Assembly (NCBI RefSeq): GCF_016901015.1
Contig: NZ_JAFEUP010000003.1
Coordinates: 248,001-312,000, forward strand
Origin: Zestomonas insulae
GTDB lineage: Bacteria; Pseudomonadota; Gammaproteobacteria; Pseudomonadales; Pseudomonadaceae
Direction: 5' to 3'
Length of the DNA: 64,000 bases
Every line of letters begins with the position of its first letter. The stretch's first letter is position 1. Shown here piece after piece: positions 52,144 through 60,898 of this stretch. The notes beneath the pieces are model-generated. The model did no database searches and had not been told where the DNA came from. It saw only the letters and a program-made list of their open reading frames with translations. The translations under genes and the position numbers were made by a program.

Positions 52144-53097
52144 ATGAAGCTAATCGGCATTTCGCTTGCCGTGTTGTTGGCCGTACTGGTGCTGCTGATC
52201 GGCAGCCTCGTTCTCTACACCTGGACCCCGGACATCCCGGTGGAGCAGCTCAAGGCGCGCTGGGCGCCGCCACCCTCGCAGTTCATCGCCCTCGAAGGCA
52301 TGCAGGTGCATGTGCGGGACGAGGGGCCGCGCGACGATCCGCAACCGGTCCTGCTGCTGCACGGCTACTCCGACAGCCTGTACACCTGGGACGGCTGGGT
52401 CGAGCAGCTCAAGGGCCGCCACCGGGTGATCCGCCTCGATCTACCGGGCTTCGGCCTGACCGGGCCGGCCGCCGACGGTGACTACCGGGTGGCTCGCTAC
52501 ACGCGCCTGCTTGGCAAACTGCTCGACCAGCTCGGCGTGCAGCACGTCAGTGTCGCCGGCAACAGCATGGGCGGCCTGCTCGCCTGGCACCTGGCGCTGG
52601 CCGAACCGCAGCGCGTGCAGCGCCTGGTACTGGTCGACGCCGCTGGCTACCCGCTGGAACCCGCGAAAATGCCGCTCACCCTGCGCGTGCTCACCGCCCC
52701 GGCGCTGCAGCCGCTGTGGCGCAAGGTGCGCTCGCGGCAGCTGGCCGAGTACAGCGTGCGTGCGGTGGTCGGTGATCCGGGGCAGCCGCGCCCGGACATC
52801 GTCGAGCGGCTGTACACCCTGGGGCTGCGCGAGGGCAACCGTCAGGCCCGCGATGACGTGGCCGCCCAGGCGTTGAGCGATTTCGACGATTACCCGCGGA
52901 TCGCCGAGCTGCGCGTGCCGACCCTGATCATCTGGGGTGGCCGCGACAGGCTGGTGCCGCCCGAGCATGCCCTGCGCTTCAAGCGCGACATTCCCGGCAG
53001 CCGTCTGGCGATGTTCAGCGACCTCGGCCATGTGCCGCAGGAAGAAGACCCGGTGCGCAGCGTCGCGGTGCTGCAGAACTACCTCGACGGCAACTGA
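52144..53097 (+). CDS. Alpha/beta hydrolase, membrane-anchored
   Basis: A 317-residue alpha/beta hydrolase. An N-terminal hydrophobic segment (about 3-24) anchors or exports it. The nucleophile elbow is GNSMGG, the oxyanion HG is in LLLHGYSDS, the acid lies in LIIWGGRDRLVP and the His in FSDLGHVPQEEDP. The substrate is not determinable. It is convergent with the small lipoprotein gene, 11 bases apart. Confidence 0.88.
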   Translation: MKLIGISLAVLLAVLVLLIGSLVLYTWTPDIPVEQLKARWAPPPSQFIALEGMQVHVRDEGPRDDPQPVLLLHGYSDSLYTWDGWVEQLKGRHRVIRLDLPGFGLTGPAADGDYRVARYTRLLGKLLDQLGVQHVSVAGNSMGGLLAWHLALAEPQRVQRLVLVDAAGYPLEPAKMPLTLRVLTAPALQPLWRKVRSRQLAEYSVRAVVGDPGQPRPDIVERLYTLGLREGNRQARDDVAAQALSDFDDYPRIAELRVPTLIIWGGRDRLVPPEHALRFKRDIPGSRLAMFSDLGHVPQEEDPVRSVAVLQNYLDGN

Positions 53098-53108
53098 CGT
53101 CCGGCCTA

Positions 53109-53312
53109 CTACGCCTGCTCGCTGGCGTCCTGCAGGCGTTGCTGATTGTGCTGATTGGCCTGCTCGATCTGCTGCTTGAGCTGGGCAATCTGCTGCTGCG
53201 CCTGCTCGGCCTGTTTGGCCTGCAGGCTGGCACTGCTGGCGGTTTCGCCGGCCCCGCAGGCGCCAAGGGCGAGCAGCAGCGGCAGGGCGAGCAGGGGGCG
53301 GCGGAACGGCAT
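53109..53312 (-). CDS. Small Gln-rich coiled-coil lipoprotein
   Basis: A 67-residue lipoprotein with lipobox LGAC (Cys19). The mature part is a Gln/Ala-rich helix (QAEQAQQQIAQLKQQIEQAN) that should form a coiled coil, somewhat like Lpp but without the Lpp repeat or a terminal lysine. Function unknown. Confidence 0.7.
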   Translation of the reverse strand: MPFRRPLLALPLLLALGACGAGETASSASLQAKQAEQAQQQIAQLKQQIEQANQHNQQRLQDASEQA

Positions 53313-53418
53313 GTGGAAGCTCCAGTCGGGTCGGGGGGCTTCAGGCTAATCCGCCGGGCGGCGGTCCGATAGTCCCTGGGTTTCCTATGCTGGGAAGATC
53401 GCATCGCGGGGGAACCCC

Positions 53419-54363
53419 ATGGACTTCAAGGACTACTACGCCGTGCTTGACGTGGCGCCGGACGCCGACGACAAGACGATCAAGACCGCGTACCGCCGCC
53501 TGGCGCGCAAGTACCACCCGGACGTCAGCAAGGAGAGTGGCGCCGAAGACAAGTTCAAGGAGGTCGCCGAAGCCTACGAGGTGCTCGGTGATGCGCAGAA
53601 GCGCGCCGAGTACGACGAACTGCGCCGCTACGGCGGGCGCCAGGGCCAGGCGTTCGAGCCGCCACCGGGTTGGCAGAGCCACGCCGGCGGCTTTCACGGC
53701 AGTGCCCATGGCGAGGACGCGGACTTCTCCGACTTCTTCGAGTCGCTGTTCGGCGCCGCCGCGCGTGAGCAGGGGCGCTCCCGGGCACGGCGCGGCCGCG
53801 ACCTGGAAGTCGAGTTGCCGCTGTTCCTCGAGGAAAGCCAGAGCGGCGCGGCTAAACCGGTGACCCTGCAGATTCCGCAGTTCGGCGACGACGGCCGGCG
53901 TCAGGCCGACGCGCAGAAAACCCTCAACGTGAAGATTCCGGTCGGCACCGGCGACGGCGAACGCATTCGCCTCAAGGGCCAGGGCGCGCCGGGGGTGGCC
54001 GGCGGTCCGGCGGGCGACCTGTACCTGGTGATCCGCCTGGTGCCGCACCCGCTGTTCGACGTCGATGGCCGCGACCTGCTGATCACCGTGCCACTGGCAC
54101 CTTGGGAAGCGGCGCTCGGCGCCAAGGTGGCGGTGCCGACGCTGGATGGGCGCATCCAGCTCAGCGTGCCGGCCGACAGCCAGAGCGGCCAGCGTCTGCG
54201 TATCAGGGGCAAGGGTCTGGCCGACCGCCAGGGTGGCCACGGCGACCTGTACGCCGTGCTCAAGGTGGTGATGCCGCCGCGCAGCGAGGCCGCGGCGCGC
54301 GAGCTGTGGCAACAATTGGCCGAGCGCGCCGGATTCGATCCGCGCGCGAGCTGGAGTCGCTGA
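53419..54363 (+). CDS. cbpA: DnaJ-like co-chaperone CbpA
   Basis: A 314-residue class II J-protein. The J-domain (about 1-70) carries the HPD motif in KYHPDVSKE that stimulates DnaK ATPase. A Gly-rich linker follows, then two C-terminal substrate-binding beta domains (about 130-300). There is no zinc-binding cysteine domain, which separates it from DnaJ. cbpM, the gene for its inhibitor, starts right after the stop. Confidence 0.93.
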   Translation: MDFKDYYAVLDVAPDADDKTIKTAYRRLARKYHPDVSKESGAEDKFKEVAEAYEVLGDAQKRAEYDELRRYGGRQGQAFEPPPGWQSHAGGFHGSAHGEDADFSDFFESLFGAAAREQGRSRARRGRDLEVELPLFLEESQSGAAKPVTLQIPQFGDDGRRQADAQKTLNVKIPVGTGDGERIRLKGQGAPGVAGGPAGDLYLVIRLVPHPLFDVDGRDLLITVPLAPWEAALGAKVAVPTLDGRIQLSVPADSQSGQRLRIRGKGLADRQGGHGDLYAVLKVVMPPRSEAAARELWQQLAERAGFDPRASWSR

Positions 54364-54364
54364 G

Positions 54365-54670
54365 ATGAAACAGACCGTGATCGTGGAATTCAGCGTGGAC
54401 GAGGTGTGCCAGCTGGTGGGCCTGCAGCGCACCTACCTGGTGGAGATCGTCGCCCATGGCATCGTCGAGCCGCACGGCGCCCAGCCCGAAGTCTGGCGCT
54501 TTGACCAGGGCGCCCTGCACCTGCTGCGCCGCGCCGCGCGCCTGCACCGCGAGCTGGCGCTGGACTGGCCAGGGGTCGCCGTGGCGCTCGACCTGATGGG
54601 CGAGCTCGAGCAGTTGCGCCACGAGAATCGCCAGTTGCGCCAGCGCCTCGGACGCTTCCAGGACGACTGA
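54365..54670 (+). CDS. cbpM: Chaperone modulator CbpM
   Basis: A 101-residue MerR-HTH-like protein (VDEVCQLVGLQRTYLVEIVAHG start) with a C-terminal helix (LEQLRHENRQLRQRLGRF). In E. coli CbpM binds the CbpA J-domain and blocks its work with DnaK. The gene starts 1 base after the cbpA stop, consistent with coupled expression. Confidence 0.9.
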   Translation: MKQTVIVEFSVDEVCQLVGLQRTYLVEIVAHGIVEPHGAQPEVWRFDQGALHLLRRAARLHRELALDWPGVAVALDLMGELEQLRHENRQLRQRLGRFQDD

Positions 54671-54727
54671 ACCTTGGCGGTGCGGCTGCGGTCGATTGAC
54701 TGAGCGAACAGCACAAGGAGCCTGCTC

Positions 54728-54886
54728 ATGGATCTGGTCCGCATCATCATTGCCATTCTCTTGCCGCCGCTCGGCGTGTTCCTCCAGGTCGGCTTCGCCG
54801 GCGCCTTCTGGCTGAACATCCTGCTGACGCTGCTCGGCTACATCCCCGGCATCGTGCATGCCGTGTACATCATCGCCAAGCGCTAG
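54728..54886 (+). CDS. YqaE/Pmp3 family small membrane protein
   Basis: A 52-residue protein with two membrane helices and the Pmp3 signature ILLPPLGVFLQVG followed by FWLNILLTLLGYIPGIVHA. Pmp3 proteins are stress-induced membrane stabilisers affecting cation leak. It follows cbpM by 57 bases with AAGGAG upstream, and its stop codon overlaps the AGGAGG ribosome site of the next gene, so the two are coupled. Confidence 0.9.
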   Translation: MDLVRIIIAILLPPLGVFLQVGFAGAFWLNILLTLLGYIPGIVHAVYIIAKR

Positions 54887-54895
54887 GAGGCCGCC

Positions 54896-55120
54896 ATGCA
54901 TCCCTCTCATCGGCTCGGCCTGGCAACACTGCTACTCGCTGGCCTGCTCGCCGGCTGCGCCACGCAAACCGTAGTGACCATGCGCGACGGCACCCAGTAC
55001 CTGACCCGCGACCAGCCCGACACCGAGAACCTCGACGGCTACTATGAGTTCGAGGACGTGGCCGGTAACAAGGTGCGGGTGCGCGCCGACGACGTGGCGA
55101 CCATCCAGGAAGAGGATTGA
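54896..55120 (+). CDS. YgdI/YgdR family lipoprotein
   Basis: A 74-residue lipoprotein (lipobox LAGC, Cys21). The mature part is the DUF903/YgdI-YgdR Sm-like beta fold: VVTMRDGTQYLTRDQPDTE, YYEFEDVAGNKVRVRADDV. The role is unknown. Close spacing to the Pmp3 gene (9 bases) and the neighbouring cbpAM genes suggest a membrane-stress group. Confidence 0.88.
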   Translation: MHPSHRLGLATLLLAGLLAGCATQTVVTMRDGTQYLTRDQPDTENLDGYYEFEDVAGNKVRVRADDVATIQEED

Positions 55121-55184
55121 TCTGCAGCGGGGGGAGTGCCATTTCCGCGCGGCTTTGTGTAGATTTGCAGCCCAGCGAAATGCC

Positions 55185-55260
55185 GCCGGATTAGCTCAGC
55201 AGGTAGAGCAGCGCACTCGTAACGCGAAGGTCGTAGGTTCGATTCCTATATCCGGCACCA
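55185..55260 (+). tRNA. tRNA-Thr (anticodon CGT)
   Basis: A 76-nt tRNA with encoded CCA. The acceptor stem GCCGGAT/ATCCGGC is fully paired, and the T-loop GTTCGATTC is canonical. The anticodon loop CTCGTAA gives CGT, reading ACG. The lowest and top pairs of the anticodon stem are mismatched (G-A and A-C); the E. coli counterpart also has the G-A. Confidence 0.93.
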
Positions 55261-55292
55261 CCTCCCGCTTCCTGGCTCGCCAGCGAAGCCCC

Positions 55293-55318
55293 CGAAACCC
55301 CGTACTTGCGGGGTTTCG
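55293..55318 (+). terminator. Terminator after tRNA-Thr
   Basis: A 10-bp stem CGAAACCCCG/CGGGGTTTCG with a TACTTG loop, 32 bases after the tRNA. The T tract after it is weak (CGTTTCT). Confidence 0.65.
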
Positions 55319-55402
55319 CGTTTCTGGGCGCTGCCGCGCGCCAGGCCGGTGCGACGCGGTGCGGCTATGCTCGAAGGCGAACACGCCAGGGGAGCAGGGC
55401 CG

Positions 55403-57109
55403 ATGAAAAGGATTGTGCTGATCGACGAGCAGCCGCTGGTGCGCCAGGCCTTGCGCACCGTGCTGGAAGCCGACGGCCATCAACTGCTCGGCGAATTCGA
55501 CGACGGCCAGGACGCCCTGCAGGCGTGCGTGCGCCTGGCGCCGGAGCTGCTGATCCTCGACCTAGTCCTGCCGCGCATGGACGGCCTTGAGCTGCTGCGG
55601 CGCTTGCGCCTGCGCGGCAGCCGTCTGCACGCGCTGGTGTTCACCGCCCAAGACAGTGAGCACTTCGCCGGCCTGGCCCTGCAGGCCGGCGCCACCGGCT
55701 TCGTCAGCAAGCTGGACCCCGTGGACAACCTGCGCGAAGCGCTGTCGACGGTGCTGCGCGGACACAGCTATTTCCCCGCGCAGGCGATCGGCACGGTGGC
55801 CCTGCAGCAGGTGTCGCTGCTCGACGAGGACGAGCAGTTGCGCAGCCTGTCGTCGCGGGAACGCACGGTGTTGCGCTACCTGGCCAGTGGACGCAGCAAC
55901 AAGGACATCGCCGACGAACTGGCGCTCAGCGATCGCACGGTGAGCACCTACAAGATCCGTCTGCAGCGTAAGCTCAACGTCAACTCGCTGGCCGAATTGC
56001 TCGAGGTGGCGTGGCGGCATGGCTTGCTCGGCAATGCGCCGGTGGTCGCCGACTCCTCCGCGCCAGACGGTACCGGCGAGCGCTTCCGCCAGCTGTTCGA
56101 AGTTTTGCCGGTGTCGGTGGGGCTGCGCGATCGCGAAGGCTACCTGCTGCACTGCAACCCCGAGTACCTGCGCTTGGCCGAGGCGACCACCGAGGAGACC
56201 GTCGGCCTGCGGGTGATCGACCAGCCGATTCTCGCGCCCGAGGAGGCACTGCATTATCACCAGCAGTATCTGCAGGCGGTGGCGGCGGAGCAGTCCTTCA
56301 GTCGCGAGATGGTCCTGCATCACCACAATCGGCGGGTACGCGTGCGCCACTGGGGCGTGCCGTTTCGCGACGAGCAAGGCGTGATGGTCGGCATGCTGTG
56401 CGGCGCGCTCGATATCACCGACCAGGAGCAGCAGTACCTCGCCGCCACCCATGCCCGCGAACGCCTCGAGGCGCAGCGCGGCGAGCGCACGCTGTTCCTG
56501 CTGGACACCGCTGCGCGCATGCAGCGCAGCCTCGGCGAGATTGGCGAAGCGCTCGACGCCGGCCTGCGCGAAATGCCTCAGCAGCTCGCCTTGCAGGGCG
56601 CGCGGCTGACGGCGCGCGCCCTGCAGGACGAACTTGGCGTGCTGCTCGACCTGGCCGAGCTGGATCGCGGCCGGCTGATCCTGCGCCCGCGCGCGGTCGA
56701 TCTGGTGCAGCTGACCGGCAAAGAGCTGGCCCAGTTCGGCAGCGCGGCCACGCTAGCGGTCGGCGCTGCGTCGGGCGCAGCCTCGGTGTGGCTCGACCCG
56801 TGGCGCTACCGGCAGATGCTCGGGACGCTGCTGCCCTATTGCGCGGCCGGCGGCCACGCGATGCTGCAGGTTGAGACACGGATCGAGGAGCTGACCGATG
56901 CCCAACTGAGCTGGCAGTTGGAGATTGTTCCCGCCGATGCGTCGCTGGAGGGACTGGTCGACGACCCGCTGCCGCTCGAGCCACGGCTGTTGCTCTGCAC
57001 GCGCCTGGCCGCGCTGATGGGCGGCGAGCTCCGCCTGTTTCACAGTCGCTCCGGGCAACCGGCGGTGCGCCTGAGACTGCAGTTGCGGCAGGCCATGCCG
57101 CAGGCTTGA
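55403..57109 (+). CDS. Response regulator with LuxR-type HTH, PAS and degenerate kinase-like tail
   Basis: A 568-residue protein. Residues 1-120 form a receiver with D8/E9, phosphoacceptor D53, T81 and K103 all present. Residues about 145-205 are a NarL/LuxR helix-turn-helix (LSSRERTVLRYLASGRSNKD). Residues about 228-345 form a PAS domain with a PAC tail (RRVRVRHWGVPFRDEQG). Residues about 350-568 resemble a histidine kinase core but lack the phospho-His and the ATP-binding Asn. A normal NarL-type regulator ends near residue 210, so this extension is unusual. It precedes the two-partner secretion genes by 124 bases and is their likely regulator. Confidence 0.82.
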   Translation: MKRIVLIDEQPLVRQALRTVLEADGHQLLGEFDDGQDALQACVRLAPELLILDLVLPRMDGLELLRRLRLRGSRLHALVFTAQDSEHFAGLALQAGATGFVSKLDPVDNLREALSTVLRGHSYFPAQAIGTVALQQVSLLDEDEQLRSLSSRERTVLRYLASGRSNKDIADELALSDRTVSTYKIRLQRKLNVNSLAELLEVAWRHGLLGNAPVVADSSAPDGTGERFRQLFEVLPVSVGLRDREGYLLHCNPEYLRLAEATTEETVGLRVIDQPILAPEEALHYHQQYLQAVAAEQSFSREMVLHHHNRRVRVRHWGVPFRDEQGVMVGMLCGALDITDQEQQYLAATHARERLEAQRGERTLFLLDTAARMQRSLGEIGEALDAGLREMPQQLALQGARLTARALQDELGVLLDLAELDRGRLILRPRAVDLVQLTGKELAQFGSAATLAVGAASGAASVWLDPWRYRQMLGTLLPYCAAGGHAMLQVETRIEELTDAQLSWQLEIVPADASLEGLVDDPLPLEPRLLLCTRLAALMGGELRLFHSRSGQPAVRLRLQLRQAMPQA

Positions 57110-57233
57110 GCCGTTGTAGTGATTCCCCTACAGCCGTTTCGTGATGCTCTGATTTTCCCTCCCCCCCCGAAACCCAATGATCGCCTCCAACACGCGGCCT
57201 CGTCTGATGCCGCGGGCAATCTCGAGGTGATCC
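57110..57233 (+). promoter_or_regulatory. Upstream region of the two-partner secretion operon with poly-C tract
   Basis: A 124-base gap carrying CCCT followed by eight consecutive C (57161-57168), about 66 bases before the tpsA start. GAGGTG at about 57220 is the ribosome site. No clear sigma-70 promoter is visible. The tract is the only homopolymer of this kind that I noticed in an intergenic region of the window. Confidence 0.5.
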
Positions 57234-60200
57234 ATGAACACGCGCATTCAATCCAGGGCCTGCGTCGCACGGCGGAGCCGTTCTGGCAAGCCTGGACGCG
57301 GCTCGCTCAAACCGTTGTACCTCTGCGTGGCGCTGGCGTTGCTCGGTGGCTTCGTCGCGGCGCTGCCGGCCGGCGCTGACGAGCTACCCAGCGGCGGCAC
57401 CATCAGCCACGGCAGCGGCAGCATCACGCCGACGGGCCCCGATCTCAACGTCACCACCGACGCGCCGCGCACCGTCATCAACTGGGACCGTTTCAGCATC
57501 GGCCCGGATAACAAGGTGCACTTCCAGCAGCCGGACGGCAGCTCGGTGACCCTCAACCGGGTCATCGGCGGCCAGCGCTCGGACATCATGGGCGTGCTCA
57601 GCTCCAACGGCCGGCTGATCCTGGTCAACCCGGCCGGCATCTGGTTCGGCCAGCACGCGCGGATCACCACCAGCTCGCTGCTGGCGGCGGCCGGGGCGAT
57701 CTCCGACGAGGAACTGGCGAAGTTCAAGCGGGGCGAGAAGTTCGACATCGACCTCAAGGGCCTGGTGCGCAACGACGGCACCATCCAGCTGCTCAACGAT
57801 GCCCAAGGCAACAACACGCTGGGCGACAAAGGCCTGGTGGCGTTGCTCGGCGCGCAAGTGGAGAACCACGGGGTGATCCAGGCGCGCAAGGGCAAGGTGG
57901 TGATGGCCAGCGGGCCGAAGGCGACCCTCGACTTCACCGGCGACGGGCTGATCAGCCTGGTCATCGGCGGCGACGCGGCGAGCAACCCGGTCAATGACGA
58001 GGTCACCGGCGGAGTGCACAACAGCGGACATATCGACGTCGGCAACGGCGTGGTGGTGATGAGCGCGCAGCGCGCGGCCAAGCACCTCGACTCGGTGATC
58101 AACCTCGGCGGCGCTGTCGTCGCCGACTCGGTGACCGAGAAAGGCGGGCAGATCGTCCTCGGCAATGCCGAGCACACCAACGTCAGCGGCAGCCTGTCGG
58201 CCAAGGGCGACGACGGCGGCAGCATCAAGGTGCTCGGTGAGCACGTGACGGTGGCCGGCAGTGCCACGCTCGACGCCTCCGGCAGCACCGGCAAGGGTGG
58301 CAGCGTATTGGTCGGCGGCAGCTACCAGGGCAAGGGCAGCGAGCCGGCGGCGCAGAGCACTACGGTTGAAAAGGGCGCGCAGCTCAAGGCCGACGGCAAG
58401 ACCGACGGCGGCCTGATCGTCGCCTGGTCAGACGGCCAGACCCAGTTCGCCGGCCACGCCAGCGCCAAGGGCGGCGAGCGCGGCGGGGTGGTGGAAACCT
58501 CCGGCCAGCAGCTGAGCATCAGCGGCGATGCCAAGGTCGACGTCTCCGGCGGCAAGAATGGTGGCACCTGGCTGCTCGACCCGGCGATCATCGACATCGA
58601 CGAAAACGCCGCGCAGGCCATCGTCACCACCCTGGCCAGCGGCAACGTGCGGGTCGAAGCCAGCGAGCGGATCAACGTCAACGCGCCGATCGTCGCCAGC
58701 AACATCGGCCAGGTGCTCGGTGCCGACGGCCAGCCGACCGGCGCCACCCTGGCGCTGATCGCCAACGGCAAGGTCGGCACCATCACCAGCTACGACGCGG
58801 CGACCGGCGACAAGCACAACGACAGCGGCTCGGTGTACATCAACGCGCCGATCCTGCTCAAGGACGGCAACCTGTTCATCTCCGCCACCGGCGACGTGCG
58901 CCTGGTCGACAACGCCACCAATGGCGAGACCGGCGCCGCGGCCTGGCGCAAGCGCGCCATCGTCGATGTCGGCGCCGGCATCGCCTGGATCAAGACCTCC
59001 AACACCGCGACGGTCAGCCAGGACGCCAACACCGCGCTGATCGCCGACAAACTGGCCGTGCAGGGCGCCAGCGTGCGCCTCAATAGCGCGCTGAACTATG
59101 CCGGCACGCTGACCGCCGGGCAGGCCAGCAATGGCGTGTTCCAGTTCAACCAGGCCAACGCCAGCGGCAGCACGGTCACCGGCAAGGTCACCAACCCGTT
59201 CTCCGGCGAAAGCATGGACGGGGTCAAGGCGCAGCAGATCCGCTATGTCGGCTCGCAGGATATCGTCGCCGACCCCACCACCAACGGCTTCACCGATCCG
59301 TACCGCAGCTACGAGCTGAAGTACGGCAACGAGCAGTTCGACTACCTGGTGTTCGAGGCCATCGGCTTCGTCGACCAGAACCACAACCCGATTCCGCCGG
59401 CGGAGTTGCTCAACTACCTGGACAGCTCGGACTACCTGGTCCACGGCCTGAGTTTCACCGACAGCGGCAACGTGCAATGGCGCCTGGCGCCGAACAAGGC
59501 CAACGCCAACCTCACCGACGTCTACAAGGACGGCGTGCTGCAGAGCGGCGCCATCTCGCTGGGCTTCAGCTTCGATGCGCACAAGGGCATGGTGGTGGTT
59601 TCCGACGTGCCGGTGCCCAACGGCGAGAACGGCGGCTGGGGTGTCGGCGAGTTCACCGGCCCCGGCCCGCTGAACCCCGGCGAGCTGCAGCACAGCAACC
59701 AGACCGGCAGTTCCGAACAGCTGGTGGTCGGCCTCGGCGACAAGGTCTCCTCGGTGATGGCCCAGCTCGGCTGGCTGATGGACGACCGGCCGTGGATCCA
59801 GACCCAGAACGGCCAGGCGGTGACCGCCGCGCAGCTGCTGGAGCGCGCACGGGTGCATTTCCTCGCCACCCAGGACGCCCCTGACGGCGCGGTTAGCCTC
59901 ACCGCCCAGCAGGCGACGCTGAGCGCGCAAGTCGACAATGCGCAGCGCAGCTACGGCGACGCCAACCCGAGCTTCACCACCCAGGCCACGCTCAACGACA
60001 AGGCGCAGGCGGTGCGCGAGGTCGACCAATTCGTCGACGCCGAACTGGGGCGCAGCGGCATCAGCGCCGGCGCAGCCAGCAGCAGCGCCACCGCGGCCAG
60101 CAACGTCGGGAGCTATGCGATCCAGCACGGCTACAAACTCGATACGTTTGCCGGCAAGCGCTATGAGGCAACGCTGGGCAATGCCACCTTGACCATCATC

Positions 60201-60887
60201 CCGGTCGAGCTGGTGGTGCAAGCTGACGACAAGGCCAAGCAGGTCGGTGAGGCTGATCCGGCGCTGACCTATCAGTACCAAAGCGGCCTGAAGAACAACG
60301 ACGCGCTGGGCGAAGTGCTCAACCAGGGCGGCGCGACCCGTCAGCCGGGTGAAGCCCCGGGGGTGTACGCAATCGGCCAGGGCAACGTGGCGCTGAATTC
60401 GGTCGGCACCACTGCCGATGGGCAGCCGATCTACAACTACACGCTGACCTTCCTGCCCGGCAAGTTGACCATCGCCGGCCCGGTCGGCCCCGATCCGGTC
60501 ACCCCTGATCCGGTCGGCCCCGACCCGGTGAACCCGCCACCAATCGTCCCCGAACCCGTCGTTTCGCCATCGGCCAGCCCCGGGGTGAACAACGCGGCGG
60601 CGGTGCAGGGGCCCGGTTCCGAACGCTGCAGCGCGCTGGAATCGCCGGCGGCAGTGTCCGCCAACTACTCGGTGAGCCCCGCCGTGCAACGCACCTACAC
60701 CGTGCAGCTGGTGTGCAAGCCGCGCGCCTACGACCACGGCACCGCGAAGGAGGAGGCGCCGAACGTCGCCGACATCCTCGGCTACGCCAACTCGTTGCTG
60801 AAGGACGGCCGCTTCCAGATTCCCGACTGGAACCGCAGCGTCATTCCGCGCGAGCTGATCGAACCCCGCGACCAAGACAAGCAGTGA
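57234..60887 (+). CDS. Two-partner secretion exoprotein TpsA with MBG domains and C-terminal cysteine pair
   Basis: A 1217-residue filamentous-hemagglutinin-like adhesin. A long signal (about 1-48, with a basic n-region) precedes the TPS domain (about 50-300) with the NPAGIWFG motif at 132-139, recognised by the TpsB partner. Beta-helical sequence follows to about 460, then a mixed region, then MBG-type domains (about 890-1075, RSYGDANPSF). A Pro-rich PDPV segment (about 1080-1110) ends before two cysteines, C1132 and C1161, the only ones I see in the mature protein. A C-terminal Cys pair anchors HMW1 and CdrA to the cell, so surface retention is likely. tpsB follows 11 bases later. Confidence 0.88.
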   Translation: MNTRIQSRACVARRSRSGKPGRGSLKPLYLCVALALLGGFVAALPAGADELPSGGTISHGSGSITPTGPDLNVTTDAPRTVINWDRFSIGPDNKVHFQQPDGSSVTLNRVIGGQRSDIMGVLSSNGRLILVNPAGIWFGQHARITTSSLLAAAGAISDEELAKFKRGEKFDIDLKGLVRNDGTIQLLNDAQGNNTLGDKGLVALLGAQVENHGVIQARKGKVVMASGPKATLDFTGDGLISLVIGGDAASNPVNDEVTGGVHNSGHIDVGNGVVVMSAQRAAKHLDSVINLGGAVVADSVTEKGGQIVLGNAEHTNVSGSLSAKGDDGGSIKVLGEHVTVAGSATLDASGSTGKGGSVLVGGSYQGKGSEPAAQSTTVEKGAQLKADGKTDGGLIVAWSDGQTQFAGHASAKGGERGGVVETSGQQLSISGDAKVDVSGGKNGGTWLLDPAIIDIDENAAQAIVTTLASGNVRVEASERINVNAPIVASNIGQVLGADGQPTGATLALIANGKVGTITSYDAATGDKHNDSGSVYINAPILLKDGNLFISATGDVRLVDNATNGETGAAAWRKRAIVDVGAGIAWIKTSNTATVSQDANTALIADKLAVQGASVRLNSALNYAGTLTAGQASNGVFQFNQANASGSTVTGKVTNPFSGESMDGVKAQQIRYVGSQDIVADPTTNGFTDPYRSYELKYGNEQFDYLVFEAIGFVDQNHNPIPPAELLNYLDSSDYLVHGLSFTDSGNVQWRLAPNKANANLTDVYKDGVLQSGAISLGFSFDAHKGMVVVSDVPVPNGENGGWGVGEFTGPGPLNPGELQHSNQTGSSEQLVVGLGDKVSSVMAQLGWLMDDRPWIQTQNGQAVTAAQLLERARVHFLATQDAPDGAVSLTAQQATLSAQVDNAQRSYGDANPSFTTQATLNDKAQAVREVDQFVDAELGRSGISAGAASSSATAASNVGSYAIQHGYKLDTFAGKRYEATLGNATLTIIPVELVVQADDKAKQVGEADPALTYQYQSGLKNNDALGEVLNQGGATRQPGEAPGVYAIGQGNVALNSVGTTADGQPIYNYTLTFLPGKLTIAGPVGPDPVTPDPVGPDPVNPPPIVPEPVVSPSASPGVNNAAAVQGPGSERCSALESPAAVSANYSVSPAVQRTYTVQLVCKPRAYDHGTAKEEAPNVADILGYANSLLKDGRFQIPDWNRSVIPRELIEPRDQDKQ

Positions 60888-60898
60888 AGGAGACGGCC

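Noticed and set aside
57234..60887. A LapG-type TAAG cleavage site in the TpsA adhesin
   Set aside because: I found LAAAG-like and SAGAA-like stretches but no TAAG in a CdrA-like place.
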